Positions 23,837 to 35,767 of a DNA stretch of 64,000 nucleotides are shown one piece after another. The notes under the pieces were generated by a model. That model was not told the origin of the DNA, ran no database searches, and saw only the letters and a program-made list of their open reading frames with translations. Position numbers and translations under genes: made by a program. Source of the stretch: Mactromeris polynyma (taxonomy: Eukaryota > Mollusca > Bivalvia > Venerida > Mactridae); contig JASFXZ010000001.1 of NCBI GenBank assembly GCA_032209605.1, positions 7,503,703 through 7,567,702 of the forward strand. Direction: 5' to 3'. How positions within the stretch are numbered: position 1 is the stretch's first letter; each line of letters begins with the position of its first letter.

Positions 23837-25079
23837 AACCAGGTTTTTGAAAAAAACCAGGTTATTAGAATGGTGTATGTCGTTGGGCGGGCGGGCGGGC
23901 GTCAAACTGGGTGGTTTCAGGCGAATAACTTGAGTTCTGTTGATCATATTGTAACCAAACTTGGTGTACAGTAAGAACATATGGAAAGCTCGCTTGGGAT
24001 TGCTTTTGTGTTCGGTCCGACTAAGGTCAAGGTCACCGTTACTAAAAATAGAAATTTGGTTTCCGGCGAATAACTTGAGCTTTATTGATCATATTGACAT
24101 CAAACTTGGTGTATAGTAAGAACATGTGGAGAGCTCGCTTGGGATTGCTTTTGGGTTCGGTCCGACAAAGGTCAAGGTCACAGTTACGAAAAATAGAAAT
24201 TTGGTTTCCGGCGAATAACTTGAGTTACATTGATCATATTGACATTAAACTTGGTGTATAGTAAGAACATGTGGAGAGCTCGCTTGGGATTGCTTTTGGG
24301 TTCGGTCCAACAAAGGTCAAGGTCACCGTTACTAAATATAGAAATTTGGTTTCCGGCGAATAACTTGAGTTTTATTAATCATATTGACATTAAACTTGGT
24401 GTATAGTAAGAACATGTGGAGAGCTCGCTTGGGATTGTTTTTGGGTTCGGTCCGACAAAGGTCAAGGTCACCGTTACGAAAAATAGAAATTTGGTTTCCG
24501 GCCAATAACTTTTGTTTTGTTGATCATATTGACATCAAACTTGGTGTATAGTAAGAAAATGTGGAGAGCTTGCTTGGGGTTGCTTTTGGACTCGTTCCGC
24601 CTAAGGTCAAGGTCACCGTTACTTAAAGAAGCAATTTGGTTTCCGGCGAATAACTTTAGATTTGTTGGTCATATTGACATCAAACTTGGTGTATAGTAAG
24701 AACATGTGGAGAGCTCGCTTGGGATTGCTTTTGGAATCGTTTCGTCAAAGGTCAAGGTCACCTTTACTAAAAATTGCAATTTGCTCTCCGGCTAATAAGA
24801 TTTGTTGGTCATATTGACATCAGACTTGGTGTATAGTAAGAACATGTGAAGATCTTGCTTGGAATTGCTTTTGGGTTCGTTCCGTCCAAGGTCAAGGTCA
24901 CTTAAAATTTAAAAATCAGTTTCCACTTAATATCTTCGCTATTCGTGGGTGTATTGACATCAAAGTGTGAGTGTTTGTATGCATGTATCACCTCTGGCAC
25001 CTTTGCAGCATTGATGATCATCATGTATTCATTATACAAATAGAGCCTTGGTTACAAATAATTAGGTTTAAAACCTGGT
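23837..25079. mobile_element. Putative non-autonomous element holding seven 145-bp tandem units
   Basis: AACCAGGTTTTTG at the left and TTTAAAACCTGGTT at the right are inverted and may be element ends. Inside, AAGGTCAAGGTCAC occurs at 24023, 24168, 24313, 24458, 24603, 24748 and 24888, a 145-bp period (last step 140). Units share GCGAATAACTTGAG, CTTGGTGTATAGTAAGAACA and GAGCTCGCTTGGGATTGCTT. No coding capacity. Such AGGTCAAGGTCA-rich repeats are common in bivalve DNA as I recall. Confidence 0.7.
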
Positions 25080-25542
25080 TTGTGGGCATTGCCCATTTCT
25101 TGTTTTTAGTTCTGTATTCTTATAATTACTTTAACAGTTCAATAGCAACTGTAATATGTAAGAAAACTTGTCCTTGAAGTTATTTTATGGTTCAGAATCA
25201 AAGAAAGTGTTATAGTCGAAAATTCTACATACATGCTGCATCCGTGTCAAGCATATACCTTTAAAATATGCCAGCATTTGAAAATGTTGTTGGTGCTTGC
25301 AAGCAAATGTGAACTTGTTAAGTGTTGGGCATTTCAAAAAGACTGCTAGTCACTAAATATTGAATAATATTCACACACTCTTATCTCATAGTGGATTTGT
25401 TACTTGAAATGAGCTGCTTTTATAATTTATTCAATGCAATTCCCAGGTCAGTTTATGATAATGTTAACCCCAATATGTCTTTTGTTAAGACAATATAACA
25501 ACTGTTTGTATATGTTCTCAGGACTCTAGTGTTTTGTGTATA

Positions 25543-25703
25543 CAGTAAAACCTCAATAATAAGACCACCCTTGGGACCCTTGAAAACTGGTCTTAATATT
25601 GAAGTGGTCTTAATATTAAGGTTGAATAAAGAGCAAAACAGTGAAAATGGACTTAAAAATTGATTTCTTAATTTTGAGGGGGTCTTTAAGTGAGATTTTA
25701 CTG
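25543..25703. mobile_element. Pogo/Tigger-like MITE, copy 1
   Basis: Begins CAGTAAAACCTCAATAATAA and ends GTGAGATTTTACTG, flanked by TA on both sides. The ends resemble pogo/Tigger-type mariner relatives, from memory. 161 bp, non-coding. The same family is at 47420 and 56499. Confidence 0.75.
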
Positions 25704-25709
25704 TATAGG

Positions 25710-27060
25710 TAAATATCTATCTGACCAGCTACTTGTTCTTACCCCGCTATGTATCAAGTTTGTTTGGTGTAATTTACTGCTTATAGTGAACCTTATTGGA
25801 TTCTTCTCAGAAATGTGCACATGTTCAGTCCTTGCATTCATTAGATTGCACATTTGTTTCTTTATCATATTTTGTGTTATGGGTTTTTTACTCTACCTTT
25901 TGGCATTATTGAAGCTTAATTTGGTGGCATTATTCAACTTTTAAACTATAATTTATTTTATTCCAATATTTTGAAATACTTGTTTTAGTAATGATGTCAT
26001 AACATGTTGTGACACTGCATTACACTGGTCTTATGCTTACTACATATTCTCAATTAAATATATTGAAACAATACCAGTGGCATTTCATTTATATGAATGT
26101 AATTTGTATAGCAAAAGCAAAAGACAATCAAAATACGATATGAATGGAAATTCATAAGTCGAAAGTTTGCAAATCTGCAGTTCAGACGTTTCTTGAGCAA
26201 ATCATTGTTAGTATGTAAAAACGTATGTGTGAACGAGAAAGTTTAGACTTTCGGATATCTTTGCGAATTTCTTGGAAGTTGCAAATTTGCTAACATTTTC
26301 ATGTCAAGAACTTCAGGTCTTATACAGCATATGTATAATTATGCAGATGAACGAATTTTAACTTAAGGTGATGTTGTTAAAATGGTATTTTTGTTACAAT
26401 CTCAGATCATTTATCAAACTTCTTATCTTGGATGAGTTTTACTTATATCCTATCAGAAATACTTTGGTATTGAATGCATTATTTTTGCTGGTTGTAGTCA
26501 AAGGTATTTGTATGATTGTGTTAGTTAATACTGTGCAGTTTCTTCATTAATTGGATTGCATCATTATTTGAAAAGTTACAATGCATCTGTACGAAGGCAT
26601 TTACAGGCTATTTTCTCAAAATCATTACTTTGCATATTTTGATAAAAAATTCAGATTATCCACCTTTAAAGCTGGTTTATCCTCAGAGTTGTGTAAGTGA
26701 ATGCATAGCCTGAGGCAGTTCTTGAATCTCTGTCCTCAATAATCATAATTTCAGAATTTTAACTTCTTTACCTCTTGCAGGTCGTATGTCAGACATACTC
26801 ATCCTTGGTGATGTCAGAAGTTGATGGTAGTACATGTAGTATGTATTTATTTATGTTTGAAAATTATTGTACATGTATTAAATATAAAGTCAATTTTTTT
26901 CTTAGTCATTTGTGAACTAAGTGACAGTCATGAATATTACCTACCTAATGTACAATAATTGTAGTAATTGTAATATGAAGAATTTTATTGATTATAATTA
27001 TGAATCTCATAAATAAACCATAATGTCCACTGTACAGTTGTTATCTATATCATGATTCTG
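25710..27060. other. Non-coding region, nothing recognised
   Basis: AT-rich sequence between the pogo-like MITE and an Arg-like SINE. The open frames are hydrophobic, without family resemblance. It could hold part of the DBT 3' flank. Confidence 0.5.
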
Positions 27061-27071
27061 TTTCATTATAT

Positions 27072-27300
27072 CTGGCTCAGTTGAAAGATCACCCGACTTC
27101 TAATCTAGAGGTTGTAAGTTCGAAACCCAGATGGGGCATGTGTTGGACGTGGTGATTTGTATGAAGATAATAAAGCAAACCTCTCATTCATGTCCCATTC
27201 AGAGGTCATGTTAGTTGCTTGCAAGGGAACAAGTTCGTAACTGTTGCTAACCTAACAACAGCAATGCATACATGAACCTACTAGTGTAAGCGTACTTATA
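27072..27300 (+). mobile_element. tRNA-derived SINE, Arg-like head (degenerate)
   Basis: TGGCTCAGTTGAAAGATCAC (A box), the arm CGACTTCTAATCTAGAGG and B box AAGTTCGAAACCC. The downstream body is not matched elsewhere in the window, so the end is approximate. Confidence 0.55.
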
Positions 27301-27584
27301 TAAGTGGTTCTCTTATTGCAGTGCTTTCAGTGCTAATATAAATGCACTAATTTTGTTTTTGTACACACAATAGTTATTTTGAGAAAATGAACATTTTCAT
27401 GTGATTCACAAGCTTTTGTTGATATATACTCCTAGATCATTAATTAGAAATAAGTTTACTACAATTTTGTTTTCTTAAAATTATACACATACGTTATTTT
27501 TCATGCCATTTGCATTGTTTATTACTTCCCCCAGTCTTAATAGATGAACAATTTCACTCTGGATTATATTTGATGTACCACTGG

Positions 27585-27704
27585 TCTGCCTGTGTTCAGT
27601 AAAGGTGTTTGCAGCTAATGTTTCGTGACGTGAATGTGATACGATGGGTCAGGGATACAAAACATTCGTAACGTAATTTGTAAGCCGTAACTGAGCACAG
27701 GGCT
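27585..27704. mobile_element. AGCCCTG-ended MITE, copy B
   Basis: CTGCCTGTGTTCAGTAAAGG at the left and GTAACTGAGCACAGGGCT at the right. The interior (TTTGCAGCTAATGTTTCGTG..., GATACAAAACATTCGTAACG) matches the reverse complement of copy A with several changes. Confidence 0.55.
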
Positions 27705-27915
27705 GTGCATAAGAGGTATGAATTTGAATGATCTGACAAAAGCGTCAATGAAAACGCAATGTGTGACAGAGAAGTCAGCTATTACTAAAGACACATGAAA
27801 GAGCACGGATATTGTAAGAAATCTTTTGTTGACATAAATTAGCCCTTAGGTTTGCATGCTAACTCAGGTACATGCTAATGTAGCATATTTCACAAATAAT
27901 GTGTTGGTCACAATT

Positions 27916-27990
27916 TTTCTACTTTGAAATTCAATGCAAATTTCTACATTGAAATCCAATGCAAATTTCTACATTGAAATCCAATGCAAA
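27916..27990. repeat. 25-bp tandem repeat, three copies
   Basis: TTTCTACATTGAAATCCAAT-type units at 27916, 27941 and 27966. Confidence 0.88.
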
Positions 27991-28218
27991 TATCAAGAAG
28001 AACAAGTCAAGTACAACACTAGAATATATTCACCAGATATAGATGTATGAGAAAATACAAGCGTCTATTCAGGGATATGATGCATTCTTTTATATGTATT
28101 ATTCAACCCTCGCATATATATCAAGTGAAGTTTAATATGTAAAATATTTAAGCAAGTGTATGACATTGCAATAATATAAACGGTTTACACAAGGAATGGC
28201 AATACACATTTCACACTG

Positions 28219-28380
28219 TAAGGTATCATATTGCCAGAGTTAAAAGAAAAAAGAAATAGCTACACACAGCTAATGTTTTTGTTAACGAGTCAACTATACA
28301 TATTTATGTTGTATCTTGCATCGGTCAACATTTCAACTGGGACCAATCTGTAGATATTGGTCCCAGATTTCAATGATAAC
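28219..28380. repeat. Direct duplication, copy A (filled site)
   Basis: AAGGTATCATATTGCCAGAG, TATGTTGTATCTTGCATCGG and TCAACATTTCAA recur at 29409-29531. Copy A is interrupted by mini-palindromic insertion 3. Confidence 0.85.
28330..28373. mobile_element. Mini-palindromic insertion 3 (30 bp) with 7-bp direct repeats
   Basis: The core 28337-28366 has arms CTGGGACCAAT and ATTGGTCCCAG around CTGTAGAT. It is flanked by ATTTCAA on both sides (28330-28336 and 28367-28373). The surrounding segment is duplicated at 29409-29531, where the same point reads a single ATTTCAA (29517-29523) with no insert, giving an empty-site control. Confidence 0.85.
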
Positions 28381-28559
28381 TATAGTAAGGCCAACATCTG
28401 ATGGCACAATAACATTTATCTCTGCTAATTAGCAGACTGGTTCACTTCCCATGAAAAGAGGGATTATTAGAGTCTGTGTCATGCAAGCGCATGTTTGATA
28501 TATTGTTATAGAAACATATACATCTTGCATTACATATACATATAGCTCAGTGGCATAAA

Positions 28560-28867
28560 CATCCGTGATAAATGGGCGTAAGCAGAATGACCAGTGTTTT
28601 ATAGCAGTGGGCGTATAGTCAAATTAGGGGGCGTATAGTCCAATCAATGAGCGTATAGGTATAGTCTAATCAGTGAGCGTATACAGAATGACCAGTACAA
28701 CAGTCATCGTATATTCTAATCAGTGGGGTATGGTCCAAAGCGTGGGCGTATAGTCCAATCAGTGGGCGTATAAAGAACGACCAGTGCTGTATAACAGTGG
28801 GCGTATAGTCGAATAATAGGGCGTATACAGAATGACCAGTGTTGTACAAAAGTGATTTTGTGATCGT
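28560..28867. repeat. Degenerate tandem repeat with GTGGGCGTATAGTCCAATCA units
   Basis: Many imperfect copies of AGTGGGCGTATAGTCCAATC alternate with AGAATGACCAGTGTTGTA-type phrases. The order is irregular. No coding potential; open frames on the minus strand are repeat artefacts. Confidence 0.8.
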
Positions 28868-28935
28868 GGCTCTGTAGCTCAGTCGTATAAGTATCCGTCC
28901 CTTGATCATGTTGTTGCGGGTTCGAGTCAGTCATG
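28868..28935 (+). mobile_element. tRNA-like head at the end of a degenerate tandem region
   Basis: CTGTAGCTCAGTCGTATAAG and GCGGGTTCGAGTCAG resemble A and B boxes, but the stems do not fold into a proper tRNA. A second A-box-like TAGCTCAGTGGCATAA lies at about 28544. Confidence 0.4.
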
Positions 28936-29408
28936 TTTCTTTTTCATATGTATTGTTTCTTTGCTTTTTGGACCATCAAATTGTGTATAAATTTGGTTTT
29001 CAGCTAAATTTAGCTCATTTTAACTTCTGTTTTGTTTCTATATGTATACATTTATTTTACTTGAAAATGAAAATAGATACAAGGAGCCTCGCATTTCCAC
29101 ATTTTTGGTCGTCTATATTGTCACGAATTTGCGCAAATAGAGGTCATTAACAATCTAATAGTTGCAGACGTTGAACCCAGATTGTTCCGCGTTAAAAATA
29201 ATGGTCGTATCCACTACGCCAAGGAAGTTACACACTCCTTTGATATCTTCGATTTGATATCCCTCTTTTTACACGTCTACAAAGCACCTCAATGATCATC
29301 ATTATCCTACTTATCTAAAATTGGATATGGATTGATCCAACCTATGACGTTTTGTAAATGTTAAATTATGCCTTCAGATCTTGACCCTACTATAAACTCT
29401 TATGGTCA

Positions 29409-29531
29409 TAAGGTATCATATTGCCAGAGTTAAATGAATGAACAAATAACTACACATAGCTTAGTTTTGTAAACGAATCAACTGTACATAAAATGTTGTA
29501 TCTTGCATCGGTCAACATTTCAATGATTACC
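29409..29531. repeat. Direct duplication, copy B (empty site)
   Basis: Diverged copy of 28219-28380 in the same orientation, 1.2 kb away. It lacks the palindrome and has only one ATTTCAA. The pair could be remnants of terminal direct repeats or a simple duplication. Confidence 0.85.
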
Positions 29532-29996
29532 AAACTCGTACATTTATATACCGGTACATTAATTTTTGTGAACGGTTTTAATGAACAAAGACATTCATAT
29601 TGAAAGCATATAGCAAAATTTTCACTTTGTACAATCGAACAACATGTGTATCTTATATACACACTGGTACCAGTTGTTGTTTACATAAAGCTACTTGTTG
29701 ACATTAATTATATACTTATACAAGGGTGACTTCTGACGTCCAACGATTCTGTTACATTGCTATGGTATTGAAGAAAGTTGTTTCACGTAAACAGGCATAT
29801 AAATTGTATCAAATATTATTTCCGTGCAGCTATATACTAAGTGTGAACATGATAGGTATGAAAAACATTAATTAAGTTTTAAAGGATGTACGGTAGCTAT
29901 TTTTTGAACAACCTCTATGAATTTCTTAAAATGTTGAACAATTAACGAAGTCACACAAGTGACCGGGTCATAGTAACTTTTCACCGGGAGATGACC

Positions 29997-32900
29997 CTAG
30001 TTTTCAAATACAATGTCAGGCTCTTGTTGAATCATCTTATCAAAATTAGTTTGTCTGGGAACACAGGTATTTTCTGATTGGGTAGGCATACCATAACGTT
30101 CAACATGTATACCAGATCCTGCTGGTTCAATGCGTACAGCATTTGGTGAGGCCATGGCAGGGTCCTCGTTGAAGTAATTAAAAGGTTGTAGAATGAAACT
30201 GAGGCCCATCCCAGGTGTTGTCGTCAAAGGTAAGTCTTCTTTACGTGGTATATGATGTACGCCTAAAGTTACCCATAACACCAAATCCTGGAATTAAGAC
30301 ACTACTTAGTAATTTTATTTAAGTGTAACCATGCGTTAGACCAAAATGAACAAATACATTGTGTATATTAATCAATGCACGAGTGATCATCGTAATAACT
30401 TATAAAAAATCATCATGAACATATTAATTTGCCACGATCTAATAATTTTATTGTCTCGGTAACTTTTAATACAGACTTGCAAATATTACTTACGCATTAA
30501 AAGTCGACTCATGAATGTAACGCATCAAGATTGTGCGCCAACGACAGTAAAATCTAGTATACAGTTACCTTTAATGTGTTGAAACGTTTCAGCGAGACTA
30601 AATGAAGCACACGAGATTGTCACGAGTTCTATACATTATTTAAAAGGGATAAAGGGAGAGGACTCTAGAACGGATAAAGGGAGATAACTCTTGACAATTT
30701 CAGGACTGTGAAATAAAGTGATGGTACCTCATCTAAAATAGTTTCATTATCGTCAATGAAACTTTGGAAGTCGACCACTTGATTATCTGTGTCGAACATG
30801 GAATACATAGAACTGCTGTGAGCTTCGGCATCTTTGTGCTTTGTGACAGCATGCTGGTACCTGGCCCAGTTGATAGCTGGCTCCTTGTTATGTCCCTGTG
30901 GTATCATCTGCTTAACCATGCCATTGTTGATAAGCCTACAATTGACCCATACATGACTTTATTACTAAACAAACATTGTTTTAATAGAGTAGGAATATAG
31001 GACACGTGTCTGTTTTTTAAACGCTAACACATTTTCGCAATAACTTTGTTACTCAACCCTTAAAATGAATTGATTCTCATCTATATATGTATATTTATTG
31101 TATTATTATGCGATATATATATATATATTGTAGTCTCATGCGTGTATTAAATTCGTATAAAGTGTTGTTATGCTTGGTGAATCCAATGAACAATATACAA
31201 TTTATTACTGTTGCGGAAACCATAATCTTGACTTACCTGTACGCCTGGTGATTGCCATATTTATCTCTCTCGTCATTGTTGTAAAATATGTGATATTTTG
31301 GAGTGTCGAAGTTGAACTTGTAAGCTGCGTCTTTCTCGTTCTGCATGAGATGTTTGACCAGGTAACCTTGACTGTAAGTTGCATTCTCCTTCACTGAAAA
31401 CTCATTCTGCGCTGTTTCAACATCAATGTTAATTGTCTCGTATCTATTCTTTTGTCCCTTTACGTCTAAATCTACTTTGAAGTTGAATAAATGCGTATGG
31501 AAATTTGCAACAATTTTATCATGGAGTTGGAATCCATATTTGGTTTCTTGCTGAGTATAAGTATTCGCCAAAACATATCCAGTAGAAATGCCTTTTACTT
31601 CAAAGACGCCATTTTGGAAAAATCGGAAGTCAATTACATAGTCGTAATTCACAACCGTGACAATAGTTCTCAACACTAATATTATATTCTCAAGACCTTC
31701 ATACACCTTTCCCTCAGAATCATAGTACGAATGATGTCGTCGTAAAGGCTCACCTGTGTTTAGTTCAAACAAGCAAAAGGCGTTTCGTGTTTTATCCGGT
31801 TCCTCTGACGTTTCAGTCACATGCATCGCATCGTAATATGTTGCATGATCCGGACAATCCACACCAGGCATCAGCCCTTGGACAGACGGACCAATCAATT
31901 CCGCGGAATCCATGTAATCGGAAAACCTTTGTTGTGGGCTGTGACCGGAATAAAACACTGATATTTCTTGCAGACCAATTTCGTACACTATTCGTTCATT
32001 GTTAAACCGAATGTCGTATAACTGTGGACCGTAAGACGTGGAAAGTCTGAAATCAAAAGACCATTGCATATACTCCACATGTCGTCCATTCACATTGTAT
32101 CGCAAGCCGTCTGGTAGTATAAATACGGGATTACGTTTATGTTGTCCTGTTTCCGGTATTTTTCCTCGTCGGTACGGTGCCGAGAATAGATTTCGATTCA
32201 CTTCAGGAAAAGTTTGGGGAGTGCAGGTTGCTGAACCATCCCGGTACTGATTTGCAAGTTCCTCCACAGAACTGTACTGCTTGCCTTGAAACCAAACAAT
32301 ATCAATGTGAACACCATCTTGTTTAATGTTTGCCAGCACGGAAAAGTCTACCGGATGTAGGGTATAATATTCTACGTCGTATGTCAACCAGTACCAAGTC
32401 TTTCTTTCATTGATACCACTTGACGCCGGTGAAAACGAAGTGGCGTACAAAAACCCTAAGCATTTGTCATTACAATCTTTTAGTTTGGCACCGAAACAAT
32501 GTTGAATCATATCACCTAAACCATCGTGTATTTGGTTGGTAACTGACTCTGTTACTGCGCCGTAATCTTCTTCAGTCATCGGTCTGTAAAAATATGGCAA
32601 GGAAGCGTTAATTCCAGGAACTGGTCGATGCGCGTTGGGATTAGGTAGAGGTCCAACTATAATCTCGTTTATTTCAGCATTTGGAGGCTTCCCGTGTATG
32701 ATAACTACTTTGGCTTCACGAGGAGGCTGCTTTGAATTGTGGTCTAGATGTGCAAGAACGTCAGTTTTATTTGGAAGATGAATCTCCGCAAAGAAAACGA
32801 AGTTCGCATTTTTCTTGCTATCAGTCGGTTTCACCAAATCTAAATCTTCGTTGTTGTACAAATACTCCTTAAGTCCTCGAATTTCTTTTACTGTTAAGTC

Positions 32901-33107
32901 ATGAAACACGCCAGGATTTTCTGGCTCAGTATCCTCTAAGTATAGATTCGCCTCGACACAGGAAGCCTCCTTTGGTTCCTGTGTAGCATTATTTTTATTT
33001 GCCACAATCGCGAGTGCTATGATTAGTCCAACACATAGTAAACCCAGAATAGCAACAAGGACAGCTAGAATTCTGTTTACAGACATTTGCTTTCTGTTGA
33101 TCGCCAT
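29997..33107 (-). CDS. Membrane-anchored copper-containing primary amine oxidase (AOC family)
   Basis: Oxidises primary amines to aldehyde, ammonia and hydrogen peroxide using copper and a self-made topaquinone cofactor. Exons 33107-31237, 30935-30728 and 30287-29997 join in phase to 789 residues (human AOC3 about 763). Residues 13-36 form one hydrophobic helix after a short basic start, so a type II ectoenzyme like vertebrate AOC3 is likely. Catalytic-base Asp400 is in SDYMDSAELIG. The topaquinone precursor is Tyr488 in TVVNYDY. Copper ligands are His537 and His539 (NFHTHLFNFKVDLDV) and His705 (LGVHHIPRKEDLP). Spacing between these residues matches the family. The ATG directly follows an acceptor-like CTTCTACAG, so a non-coding 5' exon probably lies further right. 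Which AOC paralogue it corresponds to, and its substrate, cannot be told. Confidence 0.94.
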
Positions 33108-33691
33108 CTGTAGAAGATTATAAAGCAGGTTTATTTCATAAAATTAATGAAACGTTGCAGATCTCGCGGGATATATATCTTTTAAGTGTTTCAAATCAGG
33201 TCGTACGGATCAGTACATTCCTAATAACTGCCTTGCTGTGATATATGAGCTGTAAAATCCAAATGGTGTTACTATCTTCCTATCATGTTTCATAAAATTC
33301 ACACAACCAAAATATATTCTCCGTAATTTATCACAAACTACACCGAGCTACTTTAAAAACGCAACAATTCAATACATGAATTAATTATTACAAGGGCGTT
33401 AATATCTTCTAAATTCAGTCTCAAAATTAGTTGCAGAATGATTTAATGTGTTCCAGTTTGGGTTTGTCTTCAACGCTCAACTTAATGAAACATGCAACTG
33501 CGAAACAGAAATAAATACTTGTATTCATTATTAATACATGGAATCACAATTTCAAATGCCAACGAACATTCAACGCATCGTCCAACTTTGTATATACCTT
33601 TGCACATGTTTATTTAAACCACACCTGTATTTAATGAAGGAAAATGTGAAGTTCGTTAGTATCACACATAGTAGTACAATGTATAACTGTT

Positions 33692-35575
33692 AATATTACT
33701 GCCAAACGTATTTCTGCATTAACTGTCGGTAGTATTACTAGTATTACTGCTAACAGTATTTCTGCATTAACTAACTGTCGGTAGTATTACTGGTATTACT
33801 GCTAACTGTATATCTGCATTAACTGTCGGTAGTATTACTGGTATTACTGCTAACTGTATATCTGCATTAAATAACTGTCGGTAGTATTACTGCTATAACA
33901 GTATTTCTGCATTAATTAACTGTCGGTAGTATTACTGCTAACAGTATTTCTGCATTAACTAACTGTCGGTAGTATTACTGGTATTACTGCTAACAGTATT
34001 TCTGCATTAAATAACTGTCGGTAGTATTACTGGTATTACTGCTAACTGTATATCTGCATTAAATAACTGTCGGTAGTATTACTGGTATTACTGCTAACAG
34101 TATTTCTGCATTAAATAACTGTCGGTAGTATTACTGGTATTACTGCTAACTGTATATCTGCATTAAATAACTGTCGGTAGTATTACTGGTATTACTGCTA
34201 ACTGTATATCTGCATTAAATAACTGTCGGTAGTATTACTGCTATAACAGTATTTCTGCATTAATTAACTGTCGGTAGTATTACTGCTAACAGTATTTCTG
34301 CATTAACTAACTGTCGGTAGTATTACTGGTATTACTGCTAACAGTATTTCTGCATTAAATAACTGTCGGTAGTATTACTGGTATTACTGCTAACTGTATT
34401 TCTGCATTAAATAACTGTCGGTAGTATTACTGGTATTACTGCTAACTGTATTTCTGCATTAAATAACTGTCGGTAGTATTACTGCTATAACAGTATTTCT
34501 GCATTAATTAACTGTCGGTAGTATTACTGCTAACAGTATTTCTGCATTAACTAACTGTCGGTAGTATTACTGGTATTACTGCTAACTGTATATCTGCATT
34601 AAATAACTGTCGGTAGTATTACTGCTAACAGTATTTCTGCATTAACTAACTGTCGGTAGTATTACTGGTATTACTGCTAACAGTATTTCTGCATTAAATA
34701 ACTGTCGGTAGTATTACTGGTATTACTGCTAACAGTATTTCTGCATTAATTAACTGTCGGTAGTATTACTGCTAACAGTATTTCTGCATTAACTAACTGT
34801 CGGTAGTATTACTGGTATTACTGCTAACAGTATTTCTGCATTAATTAACTGTCGGTAGTATTACTGCTAACAGTATTTCTGCATTAACTGTCGGTAGTAT
34901 TACTAGTATTACTGCTAACAGTTTTTCTGCATTAAATAACTGTCGGTAGTATTACTGGTATTACTGCTAACAGTATTTCTGCATTAACTAACTGTCGGTA
35001 GTATTACTGGTATTACTGCTAACTGTATATCTGCATTAAATAACTATCGGTAGTATTACTGCTATAACAGTATTTCTGCATTAATTAACTGTCGGTAGTA
35101 TTACTGCTAACAGTTTTTCTGCATTAACTTACTGTCGGTAGTATTACTGGTATTACTGCTAACAGTATTTCTGCATTAAATAACTGTCGGTAGTATTACT
35201 GGTATTACTGCTAACTGTATTTCTGCATTAAATAACTGTCGGTAGTATTACTGGTATTACTGCTAACTGTATTTCTGCATTAAATAACTGTCGGTAGTAT
35301 TACTGGTATTACTGCTAACAGTATTTATGCATTAATTAACTGTCGGTAGTATTACTGGTATTACTGCTAACTGTATTTCTGCATTAAATAACTGTCGGTA
35401 GTATTACTGCTAACATTATTTCTGCATTAATTAACTGTCGGTAGTATTACTGCTAACAGTATTTCTGCATTAACTAACTGTCGGTAGTATTACTGGTAAT
35501 ACTGCTAACAGTATTTCTGCATTAAATAACTGTCGGTAGTATTACTGGTATTACTGCTAACTGTATTTCTGCATT
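33692..35575. repeat. Minisatellite with 52-bp and about 43-bp variant units
   Basis: Units such as CTGTCGGTAGTATTACTGGT, ATTACTGCTAACAGTATTTC, TGCATTAAATAA; the shorter form lacks one ATTACTGGT. About 40 units over 1.9 kb, upstream of the amine oxidase gene and possibly inside its 5' UTR intron. Confidence 0.95.
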
Positions 35576-35767
35576 ACCTACCCGTAATGTTTACTGTTAT
35601 TAATGCCAGTGGCAAAACTCTCAAGTGTCAAAATCGGACTGTTTGTTCATGTGTTTGTCTTGAGTAAAGTTTGGCCGACTCTGTAAGACAGACATGATTA
35701 GTCGAGCGGTAAATTGGATCACTGTTGGACTCTCATTTATTGACGTACATATTACTCACTGAATGTT

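Noticed and set aside
28670..28934. Overlapping minus-strand frames
   Set aside because: Produced by the degenerate GTGGGCGTATAG tandem repeat.
31787..32250. Plus-strand frames opposite the amine oxidase
   Set aside because: Shadows of the coding exon.
33692..35575. CRISPR-like array
   Set aside because: Direct tandem repeats without unique spacers, in a eukaryotic genome; a minisatellite.
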